From Macrothele yani (Eukaryota > Arthropoda > Arachnida > Araneae > Macrothelidae), in contig CM077007.1 of assembly GCA_039090855.1 (NCBI GenBank), positions 19,827,515-19,891,514 of the forward strand: DNA of 64,000 nucleotides. Reading direction: 5' to 3'. The notes under the pieces are model-generated. The model saw only the letters and a program-made list of their open reading frames with translations. It did no database searches and was not told the DNA's origin. The position numbers and the translations under genes were made by a program. How positions within the stretch are numbered: position 1 is the first letter of the stretch; each line of letters opens with the position of its first letter. Below, in pieces: positions 22,452-33,869 of the stretch.

Positions 22452-23577
22452 CACCTTCACTGCCGCATGACGCCAAACGGCATCATACAATACTTAGCCC
22501 AGGTGCCGATGATGCCGAACGGCGTCATGTTTGTAGCTTAATATTTCCCTTTCTAAAACCTTTGGCACTTGAAGAGAGGTATCTGTTTTGTTACTGGCAC
22601 TGAGAATGAGTATCCAACTCTTAAAAAATGACCGCGATTTTGGGATAGCGGATTTTTTTCCACATGGTTTAGGGAAGGGAAAGTAACTTGACTCCCCGTA
22701 GACTTAACACAGCGTTCGCTTTCCACTGCAATGTTTATTTTCCTTTGAACGTCATTGGTTTTCCCGTGAAGGGAACTATCAACAAATAAATACTTGAGTG
22801 GCAATAAAAAGCATTTGCTGCTTAGAGTTCATACGTAACAGGGCGGCCTATTGAAGATGCTCAAGGGATTTCAAGGAAACCCATACTGACTTCAATGCTT
22901 AGTTTTGTGGAAACAATGGATATATTCAGACAGGCTACCTACGGTCCCTCTCAACCAAAAGTTCATCGACGTGCACATCCTGCGTGGAAATAGATGATAC
23001 CCAAAAATTTGCCATCATATGCAAAAACGTATTCTTTTAGTAGCTGTACTGTAGTATGACCAGCAGTGAAAGTGAAAATGAAGAATGCGATATTCTCTCT
23101 AATACTCCGCCTCAACAGATTTTAGCTACACATTGGTATGATGTTCCCGACACCACTAGAATAATTCTGTTCACTAGAGTACTAGGACTGAAAATTAATA
23201 TGACAGGTATTGACCAATTGGATTTTTCAATCTTTTTGCGACTGAAAAATTTTTACAATTTATTAGTTACTGTCTACAGGATATGCACGTCTATAAGCAT
23301 ATGCATTGCAAAACAATGCATTATGCTGTTGCCGTGTTTATATCCCTGGAATTACTGAAGGTTATAATTACAAATATCAATTACGGAGAAACTTTCTCAT
23401 ATCTTAGAATAGTGGAGTCATGCAAAGCTATGAGATCTGAACACGACTAGGTTGATACAAATGTATAGAAGCTCATCAGTGGCGCTGCGCAACACCTTTT
23501 GGCGTCTTGGGAGATTTGCCCGGCTTTCTTACCTGCACTGTGCTTGCTGTTAAAACAGCATAGCGGCAGCGAACGTG
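22452..23577 (+). mobile_element. piggyBac-like element, internally deleted
   Basis: Right end GCGGCAGCGAACGTG directly followed by TTAA (23,578-23,581), the piggyBac target. Left end CACCTTCACTGCCGC at 22,452 is its inverted partner (13 of 15), though the left TTAA has decayed. Sub-terminal inverted repeats CATGACGCCAAACGGCATCA and TGATGCCGAACGGCGTCATG (22,465-22,530) also fit piggyBac ends. The only open frame (23,056-23,358) starts MTSSESENEECDILS, like the acidic start of piggyBac transposases, then loses similarity. No DDD catalytic core remains. Confidence 0.68.
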
Positions 23578-23859
23578 TTAAAGATGTTGTCAGAATGAGG
23601 AAGGGTTGTAAGTGCCATATTACCGTGATAGTAATTACAACCTTCATCAATGTAAGTTTCCATCAATCTTCCTAAATTTGCTTTTGTATCTTTGTGTTGA
23701 CATGCTAATTAATCACATATGTACAAATTTTATTTGCATGCAGGATTGTAATCATTGCCATTTACTAACAAATCTGTTTTCATTAAAATAAACAGACATA
23801 TTGGAGAAATCAGTATTTTTATTTGCACCTTAACTTTCTCTATTTTTTGTTTTGAGGTC

Positions 23860-24060
23860 TAACGACCCCATGAGCAACTCTTAGGGCTATGAGCAGTCAA
23901 CTGTTTATAATTTAAAGCCAGAGGTTCTAGGAAAGGAGGAGTCAGAACTGTAGGAAAAACACATTACCCATGCCTCATCCAAGACTTGAACTTTGGCCCA
24001 ACTGAGACAAGTAGTCAGAAGCCAGTCTCCAACCAACTTAACTTTTCTACTTCAGTGATA
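23860..24060 (-). repeat. tRNA-related SINE, minus orientation
   Basis: Read on the minus strand it has GCCAAAGTTCAAGTCTTGGA, a B-box-like stretch, about 60 bp after the head. The layout is the same as the SINEs at 10.9, 35.6 and 40.0 kb. Confidence 0.45.
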
Positions 24061-24137
24061 TTATGATAATTATATAAAAAAAAAAAATTACAAATAAAGA
24101 AATTATCTTTCACTTAAAAGCCCTTACAGTATATATA

Positions 24138-25555
24138 CACTGCTGTTCATAGAAATTGCAACACAAGAAAGAAACAAGAAATCACAATGAAATTTATGGG
24201 AGTGATTAGTTATGGTACAAGTTGCAAATGATCACAATTACATACCGGTTCTTGATGAGGAAGGCCAAAAAATTAATAATAAGCAAATCCACCATGGGTG
24301 GTGATAACCAACTCCACACGTCGCAAGATTGAATGAAACAGAGTTTGGATGGCCATCTGCGTTACTGCATTCCATTCTGCTTCTACACACAACCACAATT
24401 CGTTGATTGTGACAGGCGGTGGAGCCATGCAAGCCAGTCGTTGTGCGATGACCCCCAGACTTTCTCTATAAGCGACAAATCTGGTGAGTGAGCAGGCCAG
24501 AGAAGATGAACAACTTGATGTGCATAGAGTACATCTTGGACAGTACGAGCAACAAGGGGTTGGGCATTGTCTTGCTGGAAGTTGGCTCCCGAGATCGTCT
24601 GAAGGAAGGGTAGAAGTTCAGCTTCCAACACTTCCGTGATGTAGAGTTGGCTATTCAACGTGACTGTGATGCATAGTAAGTGAGTATGTTAATGAAACGC
24701 AATAGCACCCAGACCATCATGCTCGGCATGGGACCAGTATGGTGCTGCACAATTCCGCCTTACAGATGCCATTCACCATGGTATCTGCGAACAATGATTC
24801 GCCCACTGTGATGCATTAGATTGAATCTGGACTAGTCCGAAAACACAATATGCTCCCATTAAGCACTCCAAGTTTTGACATTTGTGGCATCACTGCAATT
24901 GCTCGCACCTATGGTCCAGAGTCAAGGGAAGTCACAGCAATGGACAGAGAGCAACAAGGCCTCTCTTCAGCAATCGGCGATGAAGAGTGCTTGCAAACAT
25001 CGGACGATGTGCGACTATCCTCCATTGCTGCACAAGTGTTGTGGATGGTGTTGTGCGCTACGTAACTGCCACTCAGTGCAAGTGCCTGTCTTCCTGCTCG
25101 GTCATGCGATTTCGAGCTCCAGATTCTGCACGACGATATGTACAATCTTCTGCTGTCCATTGACGCCATGTACGCATAACGGTAGTTGTGTTACACCTAA
25201 CACGTGCAGCAGTATCACAGTATGATAAACCACCTTCTCTGAGTCCAATGATTCTACCTCTTTCAAACTCCATCAAGTGTTTGCATGGTTGTCTCGTCCT
25301 CCTACGCGGCATGTTTACATGTTAACAACCGCATACGGTCGAGTTTAGCGATAGTGAGTTTAAAAACCTGCTCTCTGTATGCCTTCTTTTATACACCTTA
25401 GTGTGATGTTTCCGATAGCGTTGAGTGCGCCTCCCATTTGCATCTGCGCTGCAATTGTAATAATTTGCATCTCCCATAATGCCCTATCCATCCTGCAAAT
25501 TTCGTGCAAATCCGAGCATTTCTTCATGGTGTTGCAATTTATATTAACAGCAATG
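24138..25555 (-). mobile_element. Tc1-like element with TA duplication
   Basis: Inverted ends CACTGCTGTTCATAGAAATT (24,138) and AATTTATATTAACAGCAATG (ending 25,555), TA on both sides. The minus strand encodes a broken transposase. The N-terminus is at 25,312-25,073 (MPRRRTRQPCKHLMEFERGR, then IIGLREGGLSYCDTAARVRC), with the helix-turn-helix typical of this family. The middle is shifted. The second catalytic block ANFQQDNAQPLVARTVQDVL is at about 24,570, and PAHSPDLSLIEKVWG at about 24,500 keeps the third acidic residue. Several frameshifts. Confidence 0.88.
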
Positions 25556-25607
25556 TAAATACCCCTGCTTTCTTAATATGATAAAAAATAATTAAGATAT
25601 ATATATA

Positions 25608-26372
25608 CGAGGGGGATTAAAAAGTAAGGTGAATGGAGCCACCCTTGGTGCAGAAGCAAAGGAGAGATATCTAATGTAAGCAGTCATTAATCCTCAACAC
25701 TTGCATGTGTTGCCTGGCCAAAAACTAGTTTTGTAGCGAATGCCAGTAGTCCTCCAGACAGCAAAGAGTGTAGATGCATGTTTCTGGTTTGTTCAACACT
25801 ATCAGGATGTTGAAGCTTGAACAAAGCACAAACATGAAATTACGTTTCTGTCTTGGACATTCGGTGCGAAAAACGCATGAAACCCTGACAACTGTTTATA
25901 GTGAAAGTGCTGTGACTTAAAAGACATTGTTTAAGTGGTTTTCCAAGTTCAAATATGGCACTTCTTCCATTGAAGATGAATCTTGTCATGGAAGACCATC
26001 AACAGTGGCAACTGACGACAATGTCATGGAAATTTATGCTACAATCAGGTAAAAAAGATGCCATTCCAGTGCTCCCTCTCCCTCCTTTTCACCAAACTTA
26101 GCACTGAGTGACTTTTGGCTGTTCCCGAAACTTAGGCAGTTATAAAAGGTAAACGTTTTGACTCTGTGGAAGACATCAAAGGTAATGTTACGAGGGTCTT
26201 AAAGAGCATTCTGAAACAGGACTTTTATGGAGTTTCCAACAATGGCAGAACCACTGGAATAAGTGTGTGTGGGTGTGCTGAGAGAGATTATCTCAAAGGA
26301 AGTTAATTTGCAACTTTACTATTAAATTTCTGTCCTTAGTAAATGCATTTATCTTATTTTCTGATCACACCT
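25608..26372 (+). mobile_element. mariner with internal deletion
   Basis: Ends CGAGGGGGATTAAAAAGTAA and TTATTTTCTGATCACACCTTA are imperfect inverted repeats beside TA. The plus strand keeps the transposase N-terminus (MKLRFCLGHSVRKTHETLTT, ... SKFKYGTSSIEDESCHGRPS, 25,830-26,030) and C-terminus (PPFSPNLALSDFWLFPKLRQ, 26,085-26,150). The catalytic middle is missing. The right end lies 58 bp from the donor of CEP104 exon D. Confidence 0.8.
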
Positions 26373-26429
26373 TATATGTGATTTTGGGAATACACATATT
26401 GATAAGGCCAATATATAAAAATTACTAAC

Positions 26430-26597
26430 AGACTGAACTTGGTCTTTCAGAGCTCTTTGTATGAGAAAACTAGTTGCTTTGATGACGTCTGATGGTGAAT
26501 GAGATTTTCCTTTCTTCTGATATTTTTCTAAGAAGTTTTGGGTTTCCACCATTGCCTCTTCACGATGATTGTATGATTTTGAATACATTTTTTCAAC
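26430..26597 (-). CDS. CEP104: CEP104 exon D (first TOG helices)
   Basis: The largest and best recognised exon: 168 nt, 56 codons, phase zero at both ends. Acceptor TTGCATTTTCCAG, donor GTTAGTAATT. It opens with VEKMYSKSYNHREEAM, which matches the AYxKxWSYREDAL motif of CEP104, the first helix of its TOG array. It goes on with VIKATSFLIQRALKDQVQS, equivalent to the vertebrate AAVFLVRRAIKDIVTS stretch. TOG domains are HEAT-like helix pairs that bind tubulin dimers. CEP104 works with CSPP1 and other ciliary tip proteins, and its loss in humans causes a Joubert-type ciliopathy. The right terminus of a deleted mariner lies only about 58 bp past the donor. The intron to exon E is about 14.5 kb, the longest here. 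Confidence 0.93.
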
Positions 26598-26599
26598 CT

Positions 26600-27960
26600 G
26601 GAAAATGCAAATATGGTTAAAACATGATACTAAAACTTATACCTGCAAAAATTTTGATAAAAAAATTCAGCAATGAACATTAAATTCCATGGTAAGAATA
26701 TTTTTTACAAAATTCTAAAAGACAAGTAATTACCTCCACATAAAAATTCATGAAACCAGCAATAAGTAGCATGCAACAATACTATCACACTAAAAAAAGA
26801 AAAATATGCAGCATGATACACTCAAAAAAAAAAAAAAAAAGAAAAGAAAAAAAAAGCAGGACGAAGTGTAACATGATACACTCAAAAGAGAAAAGATGCA
26901 ACGTGATGTACACACAGGCAGCTAGAATCAAAATATTTTTAAAATTTTTCATAATCATTTTATTCTTCTAAAAATGGTGGAACATTTATAACCTACAACA
27001 AAGACACTAGATACAAACAGGAAGAATATACAGCCTTCACTTCCCATCTCCCCAAACAAACAAAAACACATCTCAACAAAGAGTACACATCTTGATTCAG
27101 TATAAAATAAAATTGCCTTTTCCACAGATAAAATCTTGAATGCAGTATGTCAGAAATTTTACTTAACTAAATATTGGACTTATTATTGTGAATAATTAAA
27201 AATATTAAGGTTTAATTACAGTGTTTCTTAATCACATTATTTCCTGAAGACAAACAGTCAGGTGAAACATGAAAAGGCAATGCCAGAATACTTTGTGTTA
27301 CCAATCTGAAGTTTCATATGGCTTTTAAAAAAATTATGAGTAAAATAATGGTAGAAGAAAGTTCACACTGTATTACTTCGGAAGTGTGTTAGTAAATACA
27401 AAGTTTATTGTTCTAAAATTTCATTAATAAAATGTATACAAGTTTGAGAAGGTAGTACTGTTCTAAAATTTCATTTATAAAATATATGCAAGTTTGAGAA
27501 AGCAGAGTTGGTTTGGCAGACTTACTAAAAAATAGTAAGTTTCAAGGTATCTTTCAAATAACTAAACATATTTTCTCCAACTGAAATGTAAAATACAAAT
27601 AAACATGGTAATGTTTTATGTAAACATATACATGTAAAATATTACCCCCCCCCCCACAAAGGTCATTCCAACCATTCTTTGTAGGACAGTGTACTTTGCT
27701 TGTCCTTAGGTTTAAAAAATCCCATTGTACCTTATCTGATGATAATTATGGACCGTACCAAAATTTAAGTTTCAAAATATTTCATGCTGACATCTCTGAA
27801 AATTGCATTATGTACCTGTATATTATTGCATATAACTTTATTCCATCTAGAATATGAAATAAAGAGAGCTACAAAACTAATGCTCCTTTGAGTTTAAAAG
27901 TTCTTTACTTTTCCTAAGTTCTTTAAAAGCTCTGTCTTTTTATAATCCTAGAATGTACTC
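26600..27960. other. Intron C-D, no gene seen
   Basis: Contains a near-exact repeated A-rich motif (ACATGATACACTCAAAA at 26,813 and 26,871), poly-A and a C-run at 27,645. Two copies of GTTCTAAAATTTCATTNATA lie at 27,411 and 27,460 (49-bp period). No exon or element ends. Confidence 0.5.
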
Positions 27961-28148
27961 TGTGTAGGCACCATCACCTAACATTCACAATCCACTGCTG
28001 GATGAAGGTCGCCCCAAGTCTCTTCCATAAATCTCTGTTTCGGAAAATTTTCTTCCATGTCACTCTACATTATTCCAAATTTCATCCATCCATCATTCCC
28101 ATGGCCTTCTTCTGGGTCTTTTTCTGTCATTTGGTAACCAGTCTAGTA

Positions 28149-29317
28149 CAGTGAAACCTCCATTAACGGACACTTTCAAACAATGGTAACCTAGAAGCAA
28201 CAGCAAGTTTTGATTGGTACAGAACAGCTGCCATAGAATTAACATTCAATAACCTCCAAACAGTGAAACCTCTTAATAGTGGCCAACGGACACCCCAGTC
28301 AGTCTCAAAAGAGATTTATTTAATGGACACCTTGTCCTTTAGGATTTTACGCAGTTCTTTCAGTACTTCAGTGAAACGGATAAGATGGGAATAAAGAATG
28401 CTATTGGCCTCAAGATAGATGGGTTTGATTATGACGAGTACAATGATGTGCTTAAGTGAAAAGAAAGGAGTTACAGTTTAGTTCTACATGAGGCAAACTC
28501 CATCTGTTATGTATGTTTCAGTCGCAACCTGGAAGAAGGGGAGGTGCTGGTGCATGAAATGTTTTCCATTGGTGGCCATATATTTTTGATTTGCCCCTTT
28601 GATCCCTGTGGGTTCTGTCCCTATTTTTTGGTGCACGGCTAGCTAACTGTGCAGTTCCACTTCACTGTCTACCATTTTTCTTTTTTTTTTCTTTCCCTTA
28701 GCATACCCTAAACTTAACCTCTCATCTGTGACTGTCTCTAAAAAACTTGAAACATTCCCCTACAATTCTGTTACAGGTAACAACACAAAGTATCTTACAT
28801 TGTTCTTGTTTTATAGTGCGTTGAAACTGTATACTTCTTTATGAAACACGCTGCATTTCTGCAATTTGTTTACTTAACTAATACGAGGGTTGTACTGAAA
28901 GTAATGCAAAAATGGGCATAACTTGTTTATTAACTCTTAGCTTGATATTTCTAAAGGGAAGCTTGAGACAATGGTTCAGACACCGCTTTCCTAAAATCTT
29001 CTATACCATGATTTTATTTTAAATTGGTGTATTTATTTTCATTTAGCATTCTACCTTTGGAGTAAGATCTGAAACCATTTTCTTTGTTTGTAGTCTTTGT
29101 ACAAGTATTCTCCTTTTGTAAAAAGCAACGGTCCAGCAGTGTTAACCAAGGCCTAACCTCCTAACAACAGTACCTTTTTCCAGGTCTGAGAAGCGACCAT
29201 TATTCTGAGGTTTTATTGCATTTCTGATGTGCTAGGGTGGTCAGTTTTAGTAATATTTGAAGGTCTTTACTTTTATTATGTCACCCACTCGTCCCTTTTG
29301 TGATCCATAAGTTCCTT
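28149..29317. mobile_element. pogo/Tigger-like insertion remains
   Basis: Begins TA then CAGTGAAACCTCCATTAACG, the terminal sequence of pogo/Tigger elements. A second, related end (CAGTGAAACCTCTTAATAGT) lies at about 28,262 in the same orientation. No transposase is readable. A mariner-type terminus (ACGAGGGTTGTACTGAAAGT) at about 28,882 shows that more than one element is involved. The right border is taken from where LINE B resumes. Confidence 0.45.
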
Positions 29318-29612
29318 TTCCTATAATTCTTGGTTACATTAGGCATGCAGCTGTCTATGCTTCTCTATCTGCAGCTTCTATATGTCTCTTTTAATTAAGG
29401 TCCATGACTCTGATCCATAAATAAGAACTCAAAGAGTGAATTGATTAAACATTTTTCTTTTAAATCATCATGGCAAAATTGCTTTTGAAAATAGCACTGT
29501 TTTTACCAATTGCTATCATGCAGAGAGTTTTATACACATATTATTTTTTTCTTATGTAGCTCTCACACTATGAGATCTGTTGTCCAGGGTAGATGTAAGC
29601 ATCAGTTTTATA

Positions 29613-31047
29613 CACTGACGGAAAAAAAAATCCCAACATCAAGAAGGGGTTGTGTGAGATAAACGACAGTTGGTAGGCGGTGAGAGTACATCTGTAAGAT
29701 GACGTCTATGCAAATTTCGCGCTCGGCGCATACGTGTGGCGCTAGTAGCGCCCCCTCGGAACATGCAAAGCACGTTTGCTGTAAATACGCACTGTAACGT
29801 TCGTGAGCGTTAGTTATCGTTGAGATTCAACGTAGTGTGTTGATGTTAGTCAAGAATGTCTTTAAGAAGACGAAGAAGCCATTATCAACAGCTCACGGAG
29901 TTTGAACGAGGTCGTGTAATAGGGCTACCAGAAGGTGGATTTTCTTTCCGCAATATTGCACGACTTGGCAGGAATGTAGCCACTGTGCATGATTGTTGGC
30001 AGCGGTGGTCAAGGAAAGGTACTGCCTCAAGAAGACCGGGTTCCGGCCGGCCACGTGGCACTACTGAGAGGGAAGACCGCCGTGTACGGCGTATGGCCGT
30101 GGCGCATCGTACCGCGTCTGTGGCAGCAATTCGAGCTGCAGTTGCCACCACAGTGACACAACGAACTGTTACAAATCGGTTACTTGAAGGACAGCTCCGA
30201 GCCAGACGCCCTGTAGCGTGCATTCCACTTACTCCAAACCACTGCCGTTTGCGACGTCAGTGGTGTCAAGCTAGAGCTCATTGGAGGACGGAGTGGAGAT
30301 CTGTTGTGTTTTCTGATGAAAGCTGGTTCTGCCTGGGTGCCAGTGATGGCCGTGTGCTGGTTAGAAGGAAGCCAGGTGAGCGACTGCAACCAACCTGTCT
30401 GCGGCCGAGACACACTGGACCTACACCTGGAGTTATGGGTCTGGGGAGCAATTTCCTATGACAGCAGGAGCACTCTCGTGGTCATCCCACGCACCCTGAC
30501 GGCACAGTTGCACGTTGGTCTGGTGATTCAACCTGTAGTGCTGCCATTCATGAACAGCATTCCAGGGGGTGTTTTCCAACAGGATAACGCTCGACCGCAT
30601 ACCGCTGTTGTAACCCAACATGCTCTACAGAGTATCGACATGTTGCCGTGGCCTGCTAGATGACCAGATCTTTCACCAAACGAGCACGTATGGGACATCA
30701 TTGGACGACAACTCCAGCGTCACCCCCAACCAGCATTAACCGTCCCTGTATTGACCGACCAAGTGCAACAGGCATGGAACTCCATCCCACAAACTGACAT
30801 CCAGCACCTGTATGACACAATACATGAACGTTTGCGTGCTTGCATTCAACGTTCTGGCGGTTACACCGGTTATTAATGTACCAGCATTTCACATTTAAAA
30901 TGGCTCTTCTTGCGCTTACAATAAGCTGTGATCTTGAAACCTTAATCGATTAAATATGTTACCTATACAAATGTACAAATGTATTGCCGCCATTTCATTC
31001 CTCTACAACTATTTTTTCGTGGTGTTGGGATTTTCCCCCCGTCAGTG
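29613..31047 (+). mobile_element. Young Tc1-like element
   Basis: Inverted ends CACTGACGGAAAAAAAAATC (29,613) and GATTTTCCCCCCGTCAGTG (ending 31,047), with TA on both sides. The transposase frame is almost whole and the base composition is much more GC-rich than its surroundings. Inserted into LINE B. Confidence 0.95.
29856..30875 (+). pseudogene. Tc1-like transposase, one frameshift and one stop
   Basis: Cuts and joins DNA at TA sites. The start ATG opens MSLRRRRSHYQQLTEFERGR, followed by a first helix-turn-helix (VIGLPEGGFSFRNIARLGRN), a basic GRPR motif (GSGRPRGTTERED), a second DNA-binding region, and the first catalytic block VVFSDESWFC. One indel near 30,430 moves the frame. The second block VFQQDNARPHTAVVTQ follows. 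A TGA interrupts PAR-stop-PDLSPNEHVWD, which carries the final catalytic Glu; I count 32 residues between the last Asp and Glu. The protein ends LRACIQRSGGYTGY. Length about 340 codons, as usual. Confidence 0.92.
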
Positions 31048-31205
31048 TATATAAATTCGTCACATCAACCTCTAAATCTTCAGTCCTTGAAAAATATAGT
31101 ACATCAATTTTGTTTTCTGTAAGTTCACCTTAAATACCGCTTCTTTCAATAAGCTCCTGGATCATACTCAGCAGCTCTGAGGAGGTACTTGGAAAAATGA
31201 TTAGG

Positions 31206-31236
31206 GTGTGTGTGTGTGTGTGTGTGAGAGAGAGAA

Positions 31237-31274
<38 letters not shown>

Positions 31275-31290
31275 ATAAAGATATATATAT
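31206..31290. repeat. Compound microsatellite (GT)n(GA)n(AT)n
   Basis: GTGTGTGTGTGTGTGTGAGAGAGAG runs into a long AT stretch to about 31,290, separating the two LINE B copies. Confidence 0.95.
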
Positions 31291-31299
31291 CATCAACCA

Positions 31300-32065
31300 C
31301 TACAATACTCTGCTGCATGCAGGTCTAACTACAAGTCTCTTCCACAACTGCCAGTCTTGAGCCAGTCATATCCATGTCACTCTGGTATGCTTTCGAATTT
31401 CATCCACACATGTCTTGTGTGGTCCTCTTATGAGGTCTTTTCCTGTCCCTTGGTATCCAGTCTAACATTTCAGTTGTACATCAGTGGTCAGTTCGTCTAG
31501 AAATATGTCCAGCCAATTCCCATTTCAGGAATTTAAGTTTGACCATGATGTCTTCTACTCTTCCTATTTTCCTGTTCCTCAAGTTTCTCTTATCTTTCCT
31601 GTTTACACCAAGGATACACGTCTCCATGCTTCTTTTGGTTGCCTGCAGCCTCGGTATCTTTTTTTAGCTGAGATCCATGTCTCTGCTCCAGTATGGAGCA
31701 GAGACATGGATCTCAGCTAAAAAGATAATGGAAGGATGCCTTGATTAAACACTTTTCTTTTAAGACATAATAGTAAATTGCTTTTGAAAACTGTACTGTT
31801 TCTTTCGAATGCTGCCCAGCCAAGTTTTATACACCAATTAATTTCTTGGATCATACTCTGTAGTTCTCTGAGGGGTCAATTGCAAAAGTGATATGTTACC
31901 AGCAAAATGAAGGTGAGTTAAATAATCACCATCAATCAACACCTTGCCTTCCCAGTTCAATGGCTGAAAGACTGTCTGCAATACGACATTGAATAGCTTG
32001 GGAGATATAGTGTCACCTTGACTTACTAACTTCCCAATTTTAAGTGGTGCTGCATCCTTGAATGG
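31300..32065 (-). mobile_element. LINE family B copy, 5'-truncated
   Basis: Minus-strand LINE B, equivalent to about 62,490-63,400 of the right-edge copy, with deletions. Noncoding now. It contains a local inverted duplication at 31,665-31,725, which the other copies lack. Confidence 0.8.
31663..31727. repeat. Near-perfect palindrome inside LINE B
   Basis: AGCTGAGATCCATGTCTCTG is followed after about 10 bp by its complement CAGAGACATGGATCTCAGCT; arms of about 30 bp with the flanking T and A runs. Copies of LINE B elsewhere have only one arm, so it arose in place. Confidence 0.9.
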
Positions 32066-32146
32066 GATACAAAGCCAATAAAATATCTATAAAAAATATC
32101 CTCACTTGAATTTTTATAGGATTATGCATATATATATATATAAATA

Positions 32147-33378
32147 CACTATATTGACAAAAGTCGCCGGACACCTAGAAGAGAAACACAACATAGCATT
32201 TATTGACATACAGTACGGTGTCGGTCCACCTTCAGCCTTAATGCATGCACTGACCCTTCGAGACATGCTTTCAACAAGGTTTTGGAACACAGCGATAGGT
32301 ATGCGCTTCATTTCAGTACATAATGCTGCCTCTAACTTTTGCTTAGTAGTAGGCCTTGGTTCCGAAATTTTTGTGTTCATCCCATAGGTGCTCTATGGGA
32401 TTAAGATCAGGGCTCTGTGCTGGCCAGTCCACACGTAATATGGAATTATCGTCAAACCATGCCGTAACAGTCCTTGCTTTATGGCTCGGTGCATTATCCT
32501 GCTGGTAACAACAAGACTCGGTTCCATAGTATTGCCATAAAGTTGGTAGGGCATAATTGTCCAGAATATCAAGGTAGACGTGCTGGTTAACAGGTTTGTC
32601 CACGATAGCCAATGGGCCAGGACCATGCCACGAAAAACACCCCCACACGAGTACACTGCCAGCTCCAAACTTGACTGTAGCAACAGTACACTGTGATAAA
32701 TAGCGTTCCCCCAGCTGCCGCCATACCCACACACAGCCATCAGAATGATGGATCGTGTATCTGGATTCATCAGTCCATAGGACCCCGTTTCCATTGATTT
32801 ACAGTCCATGATAAATGTTCTTTACACTATGCTAAACGACGAGTAGCATTCCGAGTGGAGATGAAAGGCTTATGAGCAGCCACACGACCATGGTTACCCA
32901 TGGAATGAAGTCCTCTGCGAATGGTACGTGTACATACCGAGGTTCAAGCATTTTTTCTCACCTGTACACAGAGGTCTTGTACAGTACTCTGTCTATTAGC
33001 TGTAATGACTCTCCTGAAGCTTTGACATCCTCTATTACTGATTTTCTTTGGTCTGCCGGTACGTTTTGCTGCTTCAGGCACGCCATGTGTCTTCCACTTA
33101 TTCAGTATATCCAAAACAGTTGACTTGGGTATCTTTAAACGCCTCTCGGTTTTTCTTATTGACAACCAACTAATATAACACACACAACAATCTTTCCTTT
33201 TTCAAAGTCAGTTCTCTACCCCCACAACATTTTCCCTCAACCTCACACTGCGATATGATCACGGTTAGCTGCAGGCTTGTTTTTATACCATTTGCAGCTA
33301 TACAACAAATCTTAACAATACAACGGATCTGTTCATTTGCTTTTGAAGGGGTGTCCGGTGACTTTTGTCAATATAGTG
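32147..33378 (-). mobile_element. Tc1-like element with TA duplication
   Basis: Inverted ends CACTATATTGACAAAAGTCG (32,147) and TGACTTTTGTCAATATAGTG (ending 33,378), TA on both sides. The minus strand encodes the N-terminal DNA-binding part (33,183-32,944: IRKTERRLKIPKSTVLDILN, then KWKTHGVPEAAKRTGRPKKI) and the catalytic part (32,732-32,343: SVLVWGCFSWHGPGPLAIVD, CCYQQDNAPSHKARTV, PAQSPDLNPIEHLWDEHK). The first catalytic Asp lies at about 32,765 in another frame (MNPDTRSI for SDESRY). Frameshifted, otherwise well kept. Confidence 0.92.
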
Positions 33379-33444
33379 TATATACTAGGGGAGATACCTG
33401 TAATTGCCCAGGTTTAACAAAAAATAGGTGAATCAGCTTCTGGG

Positions 33445-33715
33445 CCAGCGCTTTCTGAAAATTTTTCTTGGATTTTGGATTGATTTGCCCAATAGATTTT
33501 TGCTTTTTCTGTGGGAATTCTGGAATTCACACTGTTGAGGGATCTCAGCTTCTTATAACAATTTCAGTTTCTTGAATTTTGGAATAATTTATCAAATATA
33601 TTTTTGCTCTTTTGGAGGCATTTTGGAATTCATGTTGTTAAGGGGCCTCAGCTTCTCTTAATAACTTCACTTTCTTAGAATTTGGACTGATTGGTGCAAT
33701 AGATTTTTGCTTTAA
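33445..33715. repeat. ~120-bp tandem repeat, about 2.3 copies
   Basis: Unit contains GATTGATTTGCCCAATAGAT, TTTTTGCT, GGAATTCACACTGTTGAGGG and CTCAGCTTCTTATAACA. The second copy starts near 33,575 and a third partial copy ends near 33,715. Confidence 0.75.
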
Positions 33716-33869
33716 GTTAAATTTACATAAAAAACAGAGGTTTATAATAATTAACTGAAATTTCATTTGGTTAAAAAATTCCATTTGTTCCTTTATTGCA
33801 GCAATTATACCAAAATATAATATTTTAAAACTAACTGGATCCTTCATGCACTAAACATAATATCACAAA

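Larger units (their letters stand above)
27965..31195 (-). mobile_element. LINE family B copy split by two DNA transposons
   Basis: Old minus-strand LINE B in three blocks: 27,965-28,148 (3' end, CCACTGCTGGATGAAGGTCG), 29,318-29,612 and 31,048-31,195. They match 62,490-62,680, 62,785-63,000 and 63,080-63,235 of the right-edge copy, in order. The gaps are a pogo/Tigger-like insertion and a young Tc1. All blocks are diverged and non-coding. Confidence 0.75.

Noticed and set aside
28882..28910. mariner terminal repeat ACGAGGGTTGTACTGAAAGT
   Set aside because: Only one end is visible and no transposase lies next to it, so I did not list a separate element.
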